Source: Garcia nutans (taxonomy: Eukaryota; Streptophyta; Magnoliopsida; Malpighiales; Euphorbiaceae). From it: DNA of 64,000 nucleotides. This document shows, piece after piece, positions 12,401-25,018 of the stretch; the stretch's first letter is position 1; each line of letters opens with the position of its first letter. The notes under the pieces were generated by a model. It did not search any database. It was not told the origin of the DNA and was given only the letters and a program-made list of their open reading frames with translations. The translations under genes and the position numbers were made by a program. The stretch spans positions 9,858,001-9,922,000 of the forward strand of contig CANTUV010000014.1 in NCBI GenBank assembly GCA_947685225.1. Direction: 5' to 3'.

Positions 12401-13812
12401 GAAAAGAAGGCTTTTGAAACTCCCTATTAAAAAGTATGCCATTTAGAATAGTATTATTTCCTGTAACAATGTGTCTTGAAGTGGTGGATTTTGTATAATA
12501 CAATATATGAAACACACTGAAACAATTGAGTCTCCATAACCATAACTTGTTCAAACACCTCCCTAAGGACAACTAGCACGAGTCTCCAACTATAACATTT
12601 GAATTTCATGTAAGAAAGCCCCAAAGAGAAAGCTGAACAAGCTAGTTAATGTTATAAATCCAATGTTTCTCACTCTTCTATCACACTGTCTGAATGTGAC
12701 ACAGTTAAAAAATGAAAATTAGTTCCTGAACACCACAAAAATGGAATTCGTGCTTCTATTTTGTAAAAATTACAGGCAATGATGGAAAGGGTGGAAAAAA
12801 TAACACATGTATGCTTGAAAAAGTGTCAGAGAAAAAATACTGGAATATTTGACAATGAGATCTTCTACATATTCACAGGTTAAGTACTCAAGGACTGATG
12901 AGGAAGAGCAAATGTTTTGATAGGGGAGGGAAATAATTACTTTATTTGTTCCAAATTAATAGACACACTTTCTATTTTATTAAGATTTAGAAAAATTAAT
13001 TATTTTTATTAGAAATTTAAATGTCCATATATTTTTTCTATTATACGCTTACTTTAATATGAAATATATTTTATAAGTAACATTAAATGAGTGTAATAGA
13101 ATTTAATTCATTAACTAACTTATTAAAATAGTAAGTGGGTTATAATTTAGGACAAATAAAAAAAGAATGTGTCTATAAATTTGGAACAGAGGGAGTATTA
13201 ACTAACTACACGAGGATGAATGAGGAAGTCAGGAAGAGAACAGTTTTTTATTACCCAGCCATAGTCACATGTGATATACATGGGCACATGAAATGGCTTA
13301 CTTGAGAGTCCTTTTCCATAGAAATGATATTTCAAAGTTGAAGTGCTTTGTGGTTATATATGGTGTATACTGTCTAGGTCAAGCATCAACCCAAAAAATG
13401 ATTGTCTGATCTAATATGATGCTCATTTTTCTGATTTAATTTGCTATGCACTTAGATGAAGAAGTCAGAAGTGTGCAGAGAGCTTTCAAAACATGGTTCT
13501 GAACTGATTCTTCTTTTAATATATGTTTTAATTTAATCCCCTTGTCCCCTTTTTCTTCTCTTTAATTAGAACTTAGCTACGCTATATCTTTAGGGTGTGA
13601 GATTTGTTTCACCATTTCACAGTGGATCCAATTCCTTAGATGAGTATCAATGCAGATACTTGATATGCATACATGATTAATCTCATGGCTGTTTAATATG
13701 TCATGATTTCTTTCACTGATTTCTCCTTCATGTTTTCCCTTTTTATTAATATATTGTTTTTTCAGCTCCAAAGCCTCACAGGCCAGTGACTCTCCGGGCA
13801 ACACATCAGTAA
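9442..13812 (+). CDS. TAD2: tRNA-specific adenosine deaminase, catalytic subunit TAD2 (7 exons)
   Basis: Deaminates adenosine 34 to inosine in tRNA anticodons, as the catalytic partner of TAD3 in the ADAT heterodimer. Coding exons: 9442-9510, 9734-9771, 10193-10259, 10642-10801, 10918-11014, 12176-12276, 13766-13812; they total 579 nt, 192 aa, with all phases compatible and GT-AG borders. The CDA-fold motifs are complete: His62-Ala-Glu64 (zinc ligand and proton shuttle) and Pro100-Cys101-Ile-Met-Cys104 (zinc ligands). A GCGSIL segment lies near residue 127, and the C-terminal EQGNPN and PKPHRP segments match plant TAD2 proteins. The start is the first ATG after a strong acceptor-like site and gives a family-length protein. 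Introns carry a SINE (intron 2), a tandem triplication (intron 5) and a Stowaway MITE (intron 6). It is convergent with ELP5. Exon 6 could be mis-spliced because partial upstream copies exist. Confidence 0.93.
9977..10085 (+). mobile_element. Au-type SINE, internally deleted, in TAD2 intron 2
   Basis: The 109-bp insert begins GGGCAGTCTGGTGCAC, continues with a GCTCCCGCCATGCGCGGG segment and ends in a CCCTTC motif; this order is characteristic of plant Au SINEs. It is shorter than the roughly 180 bp I expect for the family, and the middle part appears to be missing. It is flanked by 16-bp target duplications (9961-9976 and 10086-10101) that differ at one position. The inverted TAD2 pseudogene has a single copy of this target and no SINE. 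Confidence 0.85.
11403..12206 (+). repeat. three-fold tandem repeat spanning end of TAD2 intron 5 and 5' part of exon 6
   Basis: Three units start at 11403, 11685 and 11946, with lengths of 282, 261 and 261 bp; the first has an extra 21-bp internal duplication near 11520. Each opens with ATCATTTCTCTGCTTTTAGA and closes with exon 6-like sequence (GAAGGGTTTCAAATGT). Only the third unit continues into the rest of exon 6 (ACCGGAGG). The first two are therefore truncated decoy copies of the acceptor plus the first 31 nt of the exon. A 12-bp palindrome AGGGCCGGCCCT lies in units 1 and 2 and is mutated in unit 3. Confidence 0.9.
12940..13195. mobile_element. Stowaway-like (Tc1/mariner) MITE in TAD2 intron 6
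   Basis: The 256-bp element is bounded by TA dinucleotides (12938-12939 and 13196-13197). The right end, read as reverse complement, is CTCCCTCTGTTCCAAATTTA, and the left end is a diverged match CTTTATTTGTTCCAAATTAA, followed on both sides by TAGACACA. CTCCCTC with a TA target is the Stowaway hallmark. It is non-coding. Confidence 0.85.
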
Positions 13813-15968
13813 AGTTTCTTGAAACTTCCAGAAAACCTCCTTGCTTTATCTATCATTGAGAATCTTTGACATATGCTACATTAGACGCGAGATATATGTG
13901 AGTTTTAGGTATTACTCAAGAGAGTTAATTAGGAATGCAGAAATACTGGCAAAGGCTTAGGAGATTTAGTTTTGGTACCTGTCCACTTGATTCTACTTTT
14001 TACATATAGAAATAGAACTTGATAGAATTTTTTTTACAGCTATAGAAGTTTGGGCTTGAGAGAATGAAATTTCTTTTGCAAGAAACCTTAAATTTGAAAT
14101 CTGTTGAGATTGGAATAGAGGATTTATGGAAAAAGGAGAAAGTCACATGAAACCACACATTCTTAAAGATACCATAAAATCAATTTAAGTGCTTTTAATC
14201 AACATATTTTTAAAAGGTTTACATATATTTCATGTAAAATCAATTTAATCTTTTACATAATTTTAGATGTAGTCATGTCTTGCATATATAGCAGACTAGT
14301 TAAGACAAATCCAGATAACTAAAAAAGCAAATTAAGGTACCTGAAAAGAAAAGGTATAGAGATTGGCAAAAAAAGTGAAACATCCTATCATATTTGAACA
14401 AATAGTATTGAAAGTAAGCTTTCAATTTATCCAAAGGTTCCCAGAACTCCTGAGCATAAAAATAAGTATATTAGCCTGCTGGAATACTGGAAGCCTTTGC
14501 TCTCGCTTGCACTGAACTTCAACATTTGTTCGGTTTATATATTGGCATGTTGTCTGGGTTCAGGTAATTCTAGTCTAAGCTATATAGTTCTGAAGAATAA
14601 ACTATGATCTTGGTTCTTAGACATGGTCTTATTCCACTCTCTAAGAGTCGAGGACATGTGCAACACTTCAATTTCTGTGGGAATATCAACCTATTTGATA
14701 CTTATTCATAATTTTTAAATCTACAACTGGGAGTTGAAAGTAGCAACAATGGTTCATCCAAATCTCTCTCTCTCCCCCTCTCTCTCTATTAATTTGAAAA
14801 AAGGTTAATAAAGTTTTCACATTTAAGAAAAGAATAATTAAATCTAGAGTGAACATTGTCACCCTTCAGATTGTTAAAATAACAAGCATGCACAGATATT
14901 GGCATACACAAATTACTCTAATTGTTCTGTATATTTCATACATCTGATTAATTGGAGAGAAAACCAGAATTTCTATACCTGGAAATGCTTAGAAAGAAAT
15001 CCAGCATAAAAATGCTTGTGAATTGAACTTTAGTTTCAAATCAAATATGCTATATGGAATATTTGTTCTACCGTTTTCTACAGATGTTAAGAAGCATATA
15101 TTTATTTGAATAAAATATATATAGTATAGACGGGATGTTACGCTGTGTTGATGTCAGTTGCAGTATAGATTCTGATTTTCTTTTCATTGTGTTCAGGTAG
15201 TATTACAAACTAATTTTCTGGATCTCTCTGCTATAGCTTTCTTTTAAATCTTTGCTGGTCTCTTAAAAGAGTGGTTTGAATTATATGCTTAATTGCCAGC
15301 GAGCTTGAAAGCGATATTCACTCATATACTTAATGGTCGAGTACCTATTTTGTTGCAAATAATATCTTAGATTCGATTCTTGATAAGCTCTGCCCTTCAA
15401 ACATTCTGATATTACCAAATAAAAATGTTATTCATTGATGCATAATTAAGTTGTCAAAATCCGTGAACCCATAAATGTTCTCGGGAATAAAGAAGATGAT
15501 CTCCAATAGGGTCAAGAGAATGTCTAATTTTTGTTTTCTTATCACTAAGCAATATTTCAACCAATTGGATGACGCTTTCTTAATTAATTGCATTATTAAG
15601 AAGATATTAAATAACTGCCCTGCACATTATAGCCATGGAATGCAAAGTCTTCATACTCTTCCAAGTATAAATTCCAAAAACTGCCCTGCACATTATAACC
15701 ACATTTGAAGAAGAGACTAAATTTTGGTTTTATAGATACTGACTAAAGCAACAAATAATACTTTCATTAGACAAACTTTTTGCTTCTGGCGTATGAAAGA
15801 AAGAAAGCTTTGCTGAAACTCAAAATTTTGGCCCGTGGAAGATTCAATTTCTATTTCGGACACATCATACTGGATATGCTTTTATGGTAAAGGTAGGCAT
15901 ATGCAAAAATGAATCATAAAAATATGAGATTTCAATTTACAATTTTTGACAGTCGGGCTTAGTACATA
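13813..15968. other. convergent intergenic region between TAD2 and ELP5
   Basis: About 2.2 kb holding the 3' untranslated regions of both genes, which cannot be delimited by eye. It includes a CT-rich microsatellite near 14764-14790 and two short copies of AACTGCCCTGCACATTATA (near 15612 and 15678). Open frames here show no recognisable family. Confidence 0.6.
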
Positions 15969-18900
15969 TTATATATCCAGGTCATCATCTGGATCCTCAT
16001 CAGAATCTGGCTTCTCATCATCCGAATCCCTGTAATATATTATCTCACCCTCACCGGAAGCCTCATTTCTTTGCAAATTCTCGGCTGAAGCAAATGTTAC
16101 CTCACTTTTGTTCTCTGCAAGGGATCTTCGACCGTCGTAAATTTGTATGGGTTTACCATTTCCTATAGTATTCACGAGCAGAGATTTTAGTGCACGAGTA
16201 CTACTATGACAACCATCTTTAAAATGTTTAAGATCAAATCATTCTTTGATTTTCATACCTTGGTGCTCAAAAGGGAGCACAACCTTAGCCCTTTCAGTCC
16301 GCTCCTCCTCTGATAGCTGCAGGCTAAACTGCACCTGTTAAAAGAAACACCAAGCACGATAAAATGAATGAATATATTAGAAAATAGTATCTTATTGTCT
16401 CCCTTTTGTTTGAACTAGTACATTCATCTGTGTGTCACAGTTAGTGTGCTAGGTTCCTGCTCGATAAATTTGGTATTAATTATCTTTGTATGGATAATTA
16501 ATTCTTGAGAATATTTGAGCATGTAGAACCATGTATTAAGAGTGAGGAAGTGCAAAACAAACTACCACTGACCTTAGGCAGAAGGCCTTGATTGATTATT
16601 CCATCCTCAGATGAAACAGAAGTAAAATTGATTCCTGACTGCTCAATTTGAAATTCCTCACACTAACAATAGAATTTAAAAAAAAAGAAGAATATTAAAG
16701 CAGTTTGCCACTTCACAATTGGATATAATGCATACAAAGAAGAAGGGGGGATCACCATCTCGCTTACACGCCCATTTCGGCGCTTGAATCTAACATTAAG
16801 CTTTCCTTTCCCAAAATTCTGTTTCAACACAGAAAGATTTTCTAAATCCCAGCTGTGCCCATTAGCCGATTGATTTAGTGGTTCAACACTAGCCACCATA
16901 GAGGACATATATTCAAGAACAGATGTCACCCTAACTTCATGAAGGTCTGAATGCAGCAACCAATAAATGCAAGATATCTGCTCTGCAACCGTGAAAAGAA
17001 ATAGTAAAAACTGAATCAGTTAAAAAGTTGCATTCAATCATACATCTAGAACTCCACTCGTCATTTAGTACACCATATGCATTTCCATAATCTTGGATTT
17101 TAATTGAAAACAATAAAGCAGAGCCCTCAAAAAATTGTATTCAAACATCAAAGGACAGGTTGCATCCCCAGCAGTTGAAAATAGTCAAGTCGGTAAAATA
17201 GCCTCAACCCTTGCCAACACTAATCTAAGAAAAACATAAATGTGTATACCATGGCTACGAAGATTGCTTAAAAGGCCTGCAACTCTTGATGTTGACACGC
17301 GTCTCAACATTTCATTTACCTGGTTAAAAATGTGGAAACTCCATTAAAGGGAATATATAACATAGTATTACATTTCATCAAACCACTCGAGTCTATTGAT
17401 ACGCTATTTAACTACATTTATATGCATTTCTAATTTAAATTTTACATTAAATCACAAACCAACAAAAGTTTAACATCTCACAACTCCAGTTAAACTACTA
17501 AAATAAATTACAAAGGTTATTTGTTTAGCACTACTATATTACATAGTTTTTACTAACCAGATGTTTGAAGCACCAAGAACTGAAGCTCATGCCATTCTAA
17601 AAGGATAGTTTATGCTGTATGATCCTTTTATTACATTAAGATACGACCCTAAAAGCTAATTTATCTGAGTTTGAATAATAGCTCTTCAGTATCTATCAAC
17701 AGATTCTTTGAGCTACCACATGCAAGAGTATGTAAAGAATGGCCTACTTGTCTAAAAGGAGAAATCTATAAGTTTTTTCTTTAACATTTCCAAAATGGAC
17801 TACAATGTCCAAGTTTATCTGGAAGTGCTGCAACAACACCAAGCAGTCACATCCATCCACTTCAGCGTATGAGAACATATCCATAAATCTCTTATTCTTA
17901 GCGTAGGACCCTAGGCAACAAGCATATAGAGCTAGCTATGCCTTGATGCCTCTGAAAATGCCAGTCTCATAAAGTCTATCAATAAATGTTGATACAGAAA
18001 GGACACTTCCCACCACCATCTTCAGAAAAGATGAGACTCCCAGCAATACGCTCATAAAATATGAGACTCTATGCACTGACACAGATAACCAATACCAGTA
18101 CTACAGCAAAAACATCTTGTTCCTGAGGCTAATTCAGTACATGATGGGAAGTTTTCACGCATAAACGTAAAAGTCACAAGACTCCTATAAAGAATTGATG
18201 CTACAATCCGTTAGTTCATATTCCTATGCATACAAATGATGTGTGACTACACATCTAAAACAATCACACATATTCTTAACTATCAATATGATAAAATGGT
18301 TTGTAGAATTACCGAGTCTATGACAATGGAGAAACGAACTTTGCCTTGTCCAACTAATCCTGCAAGCATAATGACTACTCATAAATTACATAAATGATGG
18401 CATAGAAATCAAAGTGTAAATAAATGCTTAAAACCCAATTTCACTCTCACAAATTTGTTTTAGAAAATGAGCCACATACTTCCATTTACCTTTCCCCAAT
18501 TCAAGAATCAAAGAGTAAAGGTTGTCCAAATCCCTCACATCCTTGCAAAGGTGAGCAAGGCCAGAATCATGGGAAATATCCGTCGCATTTACAGACTCTA
18601 CAATCTTAGCTTTCCACCCAAGAGGGTCTGTGTAACAATCCAAAATCTGAATCCTGTAACAGATAGTTGAGCTCATGGATAAGTACCCAAATTAAGACAA
18701 ACTCAAAACAAATATCCCCAACTCAGTTTGGCCATTTACTGCAATTTTGCAAAACTATAAAGCTGAAGATTTAGCAAATAGCATATTGCACTAAATTTCC
18801 TATCAAAGTCAAAAGTTAAAAACTTTACCATTTACGAGAGGAAGCAACATCAATTCCTCTCCTCTTCAACAACTCTACATAAAACGACGGGCTTCTCGTA

Positions 18901-19171
18901 AATGCAACAACCACAACACCTCTGTATCGAGAACGAGAAGATCTAAAATTAAACGGTGCCATTTAGGAAGAAAGGAAAACCAAATATATTGAATTTGAAC
19001 TGACCGGGACTGGGATTTTCCGGCCAAAGTAGCAGAGGAGAGTTGGGAAAGCACGTGAGCAAAAATGTCAAAGCCAAATGGAGAAGCAACAGTATCTTTG
19101 ATACAGAGAGCTGGTGCATGCTCTCCTTCTAAAGCTCCGTCTCTGAGAGTTCTGCAAATTAATTCCGCCAT
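15969..19171 (-). CDS. ELP5: Elongator complex protein 5 (9 exons)
   Basis: A subunit of the Elp4-Elp5-Elp6 RecA-like ring of Elongator, which is needed for cm5/mcm5 modification of uridine 34 in tRNA. Exons in transcript order: 19171-19005, 18921-18829, 18653-18490, 18359-18313, 17319-17250, 16982-16756, 16662-16573, 16334-16259, 16162-15969. They total 1128 nt, 375 aa, with compatible phases and GT-AG borders. Recognised segments are the N-terminal ICRTLRDG ... APAL block, SPFGFDIFAHVLSQL, a VVVVAFTRSPSFYVELLKRR strand-helix, the ILDCYTDPLGW motif, GKVRFSIVIDS, and a very acidic C-terminus ending DSDEDPDDDLDI. No Walker A motif is seen, as usual for Elp5. The ATG at 19171 was chosen because MAE..ICR starts plant ELP5; the frame is open further upstream. 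The acceptor of exon 7 could lie 6 nt further in (GTGAG|GAA), also in frame. Confidence 0.9.
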
Positions 19172-20471
19172 TATTGATGCCAATTGGCGAGCTCTGTATC
19201 TGGAGCAAAACACTAGTTTAGGGGGTTTAAAGAAGATTAGAAGATTTTGCAATGAAGTCCCTCAGGTTTACTATTATTACAAAAAATACTAAACAGCTCT
19301 CAGATTTCAGCTTTAGGCCTTAACTCATTTGTTAAGTTTAGGTTTAAAGTCAATCTATGTAACCGCTATAATTAGTGTTGAGGACGGTTCGAAATAAAAA
19401 TTTAAATGCAAAAAAAAAAAGTAAGATGAATAAATCAAAAATTGTCAAACTTCAATAAAAAATACAGTTAAACAAACTTGAATGATCACATATTCAAAGA
19501 TAAATTTGTTGTCTTCGATGAAATAAAAATGGATTTTATGTCTAGACCACAATTGGCAGGAATGTCATCATTTTAGTACTATAATTTTTTCTCAAACCTT
19601 TTCAATTTCATGAGTACTTGGACCCACCAAATCATTTAATTGAAGGGATGTACTAGTCAAATACACCCAGAATACAAATAAGCATTGTCTAGACAGCAAC
19701 TTTAATTCTTTCCATAATATTTTATATAATGAGCAAGAATTGGAATGAGAAACATGCAATTAACTGTTTTAATGCACAGTTTAATCATCTCCTCCAATAG
19801 CCATAGAAATCTGAAACTAAGTCTACATTTCATAATTCATGTATAGGCAATCCTGTCTTCATCTGAAATCAAAAGAAATCATCTTCTTGGACAATGTCCT
19901 CTCCAACCGCCAAATAAAACAAAGGGAAAGAAAAGCATAGCAAGAGAATAACAAGAAAATTGGACATTCTTGGGTCCATCATCAGCTATAGTTTTTTACA
20001 TTGCAATCATATAATTTACATTGTAAATTTCAAGTAAGATTATCATATCACATTCTCCCTCTAAAATGCAAGTAATCATATAATTTACATTGTAAATTTC
20101 AAGTTAGATTATCATCTATTATTATATATCAAAACAGTTATGGTGCAGTCTATACATAAACAGTTAGTCTTGAAGATCTAACAAACAAAGTTTGCAACTC
20201 GATGTGGAGATAGACAGACATATTCATACAAAATCGAATCGACAATCAAACCACAGAACCAATGGCAGAGCCTCTGTTTCAAATTTAAAAAGAAAAAAAA
20301 AAGGAATCTACTAGCAGAAATTGAGTAATCTACTGTTAATTTTTTAGAAAGAAAAATGAAAAAAAAACTGTCAAATCTTTAATATATACCCTAAACAAAA
20401 GACAAGAACAAAGTGAAAAGGAGACAAAAAAAAAAGAAAAAAGAAAAAAATCGATTTTATATGTATATTAA
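19172..20471. other. intergenic region upstream of ELP5
   Basis: Contains the presumed ELP5 promoter on the minus strand; no TATA box stands out. A segment of about 43 bp, including the palindromic AATTTACATTGTAAATT, is repeated directly at 20006-20048 and 20074-20116. No gene is visible. Confidence 0.5.
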
Positions 20472-20685
20472 GCTTTTGTTTGAATGTGAGTAAATAGAAG
20501 CAAAGGGGGAGAAAATAAATTCAATTTCCATTACTTTCTCTTGTTTCTTATAAGAAATGATAAGATAAAAGGAGTAAAGGAGAGTAAATTTAACATAAAT
20601 TCAATTTCACCTCTAATTTATCATCATTTTCTTCGTTAAAGTAAATTCAATTTCTCTTCTAATTTACCCTCATCCAAACATAGCC
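20472..20685. mobile_element. PIF/Harbinger-like MITE
   Basis: The 214-bp element is flanked by TAA duplications (20469-20471 and 20686-20688). Its ends are GCTTTTGTTTGAATGTGAGT and, as reverse complement on the right, GGCTATGTTTGGATGAGGGT, the familiar GG-C-TGTTTGG Harbinger MITE terminus. It is non-coding. Confidence 0.8.
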
Positions 20686-20804
20686 TAAGTTCAAAACTGA
20701 TTTTGAGGTAACGGCAATAAACCAAATGTTTAGAACAACTCATCTCTACAGTGAATAAAAAATCGAATGTACTTTCTACTTGGGACTCATTTCATGCTTT
20801 TACA

Positions 20805-21186
20805 CATGCCCGGCTATCAAGAGGAGCATCCTGGGCGGTTGCTCAGTACCCCTCACAATAAGCTAAAAATAAGACTAAAATCTGTTGCTTTTTTCAACTT
20901 GACAGCATAACTCTATAAAAAAAAATTGCTTTTATGTTTGAATATGGACCTCGGGGCTTCAAAAAAAATTGCTTTTATGTTTGAATATGGGCCTCGGGGC
21001 TTCAAACATGATTGATTTTTACTTGAGATTATATATCATGCTACAATTAATTTCCATGCACTTTATTATTATTATCACTGTTTCTTGATATAAAAATTTA
21101 CTATAAGTTTAATATTCGACACTATTTTTTAGGGGCTCATATTTTAATTTCTGCTCGGGGCCTCTAAAATATCCAAGACGGCCCTG
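20805..21186. mobile_element. small non-autonomous hAT element (same family as 62533-63829)
   Basis: The ends CATGCCCGGCTATCAAGAGG and, as reverse complement on the right, CAGGGCCGTCTTGGATATTT are bounded by perfect 8-bp target duplications CTTTTACA (20797-20804 and 21187-21194). Both termini align with the element at 62533-63829 (GAGCA.CCTG.GCGGTTGCTCAG on the left, TTTCTGCTCGGGGCC on the right). A segment of about 45 bp containing TTTGAATATGG.CCTCGGGGC is duplicated inside. Confidence 0.85.
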
Positions 21187-21194
21187 CTTTTACA

Positions 21195-22285
21195 TAACAA
21201 TAAAATCAACAACAAATTGTTCATAATGGTTGAAAACAAAACAGAGAAAAACTCGAATTACTTAGTAATAGCAAAACAAAATGGAGATGATGGCGGTGGT
21301 GAGAGGCGGCGGGCACTGGTGAGAGGCGAGAGACAGATGCAGTTGTCTTTGAGTTTGAGAAGAATCATTTTCTCTGGGTTTGGGAGAGGCGGCTTGAAGT
21401 TTAAATGAAAAGTGGAAAGAGATTTTAGGATTTGATGTATAAAATATTAAATGTATTTTACAATAAAAGTTAAAACCATGTAGTTTTGTATATAAAAGTA
21501 ACTTAATTGATGTTTAATATATAAAAGTAAAAATATTAAGTATATTACATGATACAAAGTAAAATTAAGTAGTTTCAACTTAAATGATGTTTAATATGTA
21601 AAAAAAATTAAAATATTTATAGTGTTTATATATATATATATGTAGTATTACAATATATATATACTATATATACTATATAATTTATAGTATATATAGTATT
21701 ATATAGTAAATTATACTATATAGAATATATAGTGTAAAGTATATATATGTAGTATATAGCATATACATATACTACATATAATATATAGTATATAAATTAT
21801 ATATATATCAACTATTTACATTATATCTATATACTATTATTTTTATCATATACATTATAGTGAAAATAATGTAGAATATATTAACTAGTATATATATTAT
21901 AGTATACTATAAAATATTATAATATATATTATGTATATATATAGTATACTATTCTATATACTATATATATATATATAATATAGTATAATATACTATAGTA
22001 TACTATAATATATACTACATATATAATATATATATCAACTATTTTCACTATATAGATATACTATTATTTTTACCATATTTATAGTGAAAATAATGTAGAA
22101 TATATTAAGTAGTATCTATATTATAGTATAGTATACCATATTATATATATATATATATGTCTTATGTTAATGTTGACTAATGAACATTCATGTTCTTCTT
22201 GTAAAATGAGAGTGACTGTTGAATGCCTTCTTCACTAGAATTGAAATATTAAGATATGTTATTTGAGAGACTTCATTGTATTGAG

Positions 22286-22322
<37 letters not shown>

Positions 22323-23740
22323 TGATGTTGTACAATGAACATTCGGTTTCTACTTGTATAATGAGATCTATTTTAGGTGACTGTTGAACGCCCTCTTCAT
22401 TAGAATTGAAATATTAAAGATATGTTATTTGGAGACTTCATTGTATTGGGAAAAATTCTCAAACAAGAATCTTTGTGTAGAAGTGGTCTTGCAAAATTGT
22501 GCTATAAATTCTTGGAAAAATTTATAATTTTTATTGGTATAAAATTATCAAATATTAATTAAATAATTATTAAATTCATAATTATAATAAATAATATATA
22601 TAATTTAAATTTATTATAAAATAAAGTCAACTTAAAAATTAAAACCTTATTTTTTTAACTTAAAATTTAAAACTTATACCATGTTTCTTTTTAGAATTTG
22701 AAATTCAACATATACATTATAGATATATAACATATATAACATAATTAAATAATAATCAAAGAAATATATATTTTATAATTAGAAATTGACATATATAGAA
22801 CATATATATTACATTCATATAACATACATACACAACAAATAAAGATATACACACAACATATACAATATACTTAAACAACATGCAGAAATGTATATATCTT
22901 ATTAATTGGAATTTAACAAATTTTATACACTCATACACAGATATATACATAACGTACACATAACATATATATAATATATACACAATAAACATAGACATAT
23001 ATACTACATGCACACAATATATATAAAACAAACTTATTTTTTAATTTTATTTTATGAGTACAATATGTAAACTTTATTTAAAAATAAATTTAAAAAATTA
23101 ATATTTTTTATATTTTTTACTTTTTATATAAATTTTGTATGTCTTTTTTTTTAATTTGAAATCAAAATTAAAATTTTAACTTTATAAAAAATTAACACAT
23201 TTTATATATAAAATATAATTTAAAATACTAACTTTTATTATTTTTACTGAAATATATTTATTAATGGTAAAGTTTAGAAAAATAAAAATAAAAATATTGT
23301 TTGAAGTAAGAAATGAGGTATTTTTATAAATAAAAAAACTAGAGTAAATTTTAAAAATATTTGAAAATATAGTATTTTTAAAAATTGAACATTTATTTTT
23401 AAGATTAGTTGTGTAAAAAGCCTATGTTAACGCTTAAAATGGTAAATTTGGCATCTAACTCCATACTATAATTAGAAAAAGTTACACTATATTACTTTTT
23501 TAATTATTTTTAAAATATTTTATTATTTAGTATAGTTTTAATTTAATAAATGTGTATAGTTCTAAACAAATAGTTATAAAAATAAAATATATTAAAAAGT
23601 ATATTAGATATATATTTTTATCCAAAAATTCTTAAATCGACCAAATGTATATATATATGAGCCAATAAAAATTAAATGAAAGAATTTTAGCAGCAAAAAT
23701 ACTAATTTTATTTGTTTTTCAGTAACCGGGTATATATATA
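21195..23740. other. TA-rich intergenic block with degenerate tandem repeats
   Basis: From about 21620 to 22320 the sequence is almost pure TA-type repeats, including two copies of a segment with TAGTGAAAATAATGTAGAAT (near 21859 and 22079). Segments 22160-22286 and 22320-22455 are diverged copies of about 130 bp (TGAACATTC ... TTCATTGTATTG), separated by a (TA)n tract. 22470-23740 is AT-rich with no gene seen. Confidence 0.6.
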
Positions 23741-24225
23741 CAAGAATTGGAGAGTACTATAATTTGAAAACAAGAGGATGCCAAGAATAGATAAAGCTAT
23801 AGCACACATTATACGTGGTTCACATGTAACATAGAGAGTGCATTTTGAAAATTTTTCAGCAACTTCTGATACTGAAAGTCCAATTTTCTGCCACTGCTCA
23901 AGAAGAGCATCTGTTGCTTCCATCTCTGCATGTTTTGTAGCTTGCAGTAAGAAAATAAGCTGGAAACTCAGATCATTGTGAGAGCTCTAGAGAGTTAGGA
24001 TTATAATATGAATATTCATGATCTCTGTTGTAGTATTATTAGATTTTACAAATACTAACAGGCAGTGGCGGAACCAGAAAAAATTTATAACCGGTGCTGA
24101 CTTGGTCAGACACCGACTTCCGGCAAAGACTTCCGGCGAGAAATTTCGGAGAACACTTCCGATACATTTAAATTTAATAAAAAAAAAATACTTTAGCAAA
24201 TCACATTCACAATTCATAAAAGAAG

Positions 24226-25018
24226 CTTGCTGTTTATGTTCTCAATGGTAATAGCTAAAGTAACAAGAAACAGCTAGCTGTTTATGTTCTCAATGGTAAC
24301 GGCTAAGGGGATGTTTGGTTTAGCTGTTTGATGCAGCTGATAGAGGTTTGAACCCCAAACAGCAGTTGTTTGGTAAAATTTGATGTTTGGTAAAATTTTA
24401 AAACAGCAGCTGATAGCTGTTAGGAACCCCAAACAGCTGCTGTTTCAATAAGCTCCTACTCGGAGCTTTTTTATATCAGCTGATATCTGATTCATATTAA
24501 GACTATATTAACCCTATTAAAATAAAATAAAAATTAATATTTATTAGATAATAATATGCTTATTGGTAATTTTACATTCAAACTGCAACAACTATTGTAT
24601 TTTTACCAAACACTAACCCGAATCAGCTACCAGCTATCCGCCATCAGCTATCAGCTATCAGCAACCGCTATCAGCTACCAGCTATCCGCCATCAGCTATC
24701 AGCTATCAGCAACCGCTATCAGCTACCGGCTGCTATGAACAGCTAAACCAAACAGGCCCTAAAGCAACAAGAAACAGCTAGCTGTTTATGTTCTCAATGG
24801 TAACAGCTAAAGCAACAAGAAACAGCTAGCTATTTATGTTCTCAATAAAAACCAGCTGCTAAAACAGCTTGCTGTTTATGTTCTCAATGGTAACAGCTAA
24901 AGCAACAAGAAACAGCTAGCTGTTTATGTTCTCAATAAAAATCAGCTGCTAAAACAGCTTGCTTTTTATGTTCTCAATGGTAATAGCTAAAGCAACTAAA
25001 AACAGCTAGCTCTTTATA
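24226..25018. repeat. minisatellite, unit about 48 bp, inside the hAT element
   Basis: Repeats of TTATGTTCTCAATGGTAACA followed by GCTAAAGCAACAAGAAACAGCTAGC variants occur on both sides of the Harbinger MITE. Some units carry a variant with CAATAAAAA.CAGCTGCTAAAACAGC, giving a higher-order alternation. The array is specific to this hAT copy within the window. Confidence 0.8.
24307..24759. mobile_element. PIF/Harbinger-like MITE nested in the minisatellite
   Basis: The termini GGGGATGTTTGGTTTAGCTG and, as reverse complement on the right, GGGCCTGTTTGGTTTAGCTG share 20 of 22 positions including the two bases beyond those shown. They are flanked by TAA (24304-24306 and 24760-24762). Removing the element restores the minisatellite unit. 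Its right half contains an internal array of CAGCTATCAGCTACC-type units (about 24620-24735). Confidence 0.88.

Noticed and set aside
18424..18670. Plus-strand frames opposite ELP5 exon 3
   Set aside because: Shadow of a real minus-strand exon that has correct splice sites and family motifs.
21620..22320. TA-rich palindromic block as a possible replication origin or matrix attachment region
   Set aside because: Pure TA repeats form palindromes by chance and sequence alone cannot support the role; probably slippage-derived.
23708..23923. Minus-strand 71-codon frame as a functional small deaminase
   Set aside because: It is exon 4 of the TAD2 pseudogene with a zinc-ligand Cys replaced by Arg and mutated splice sites.
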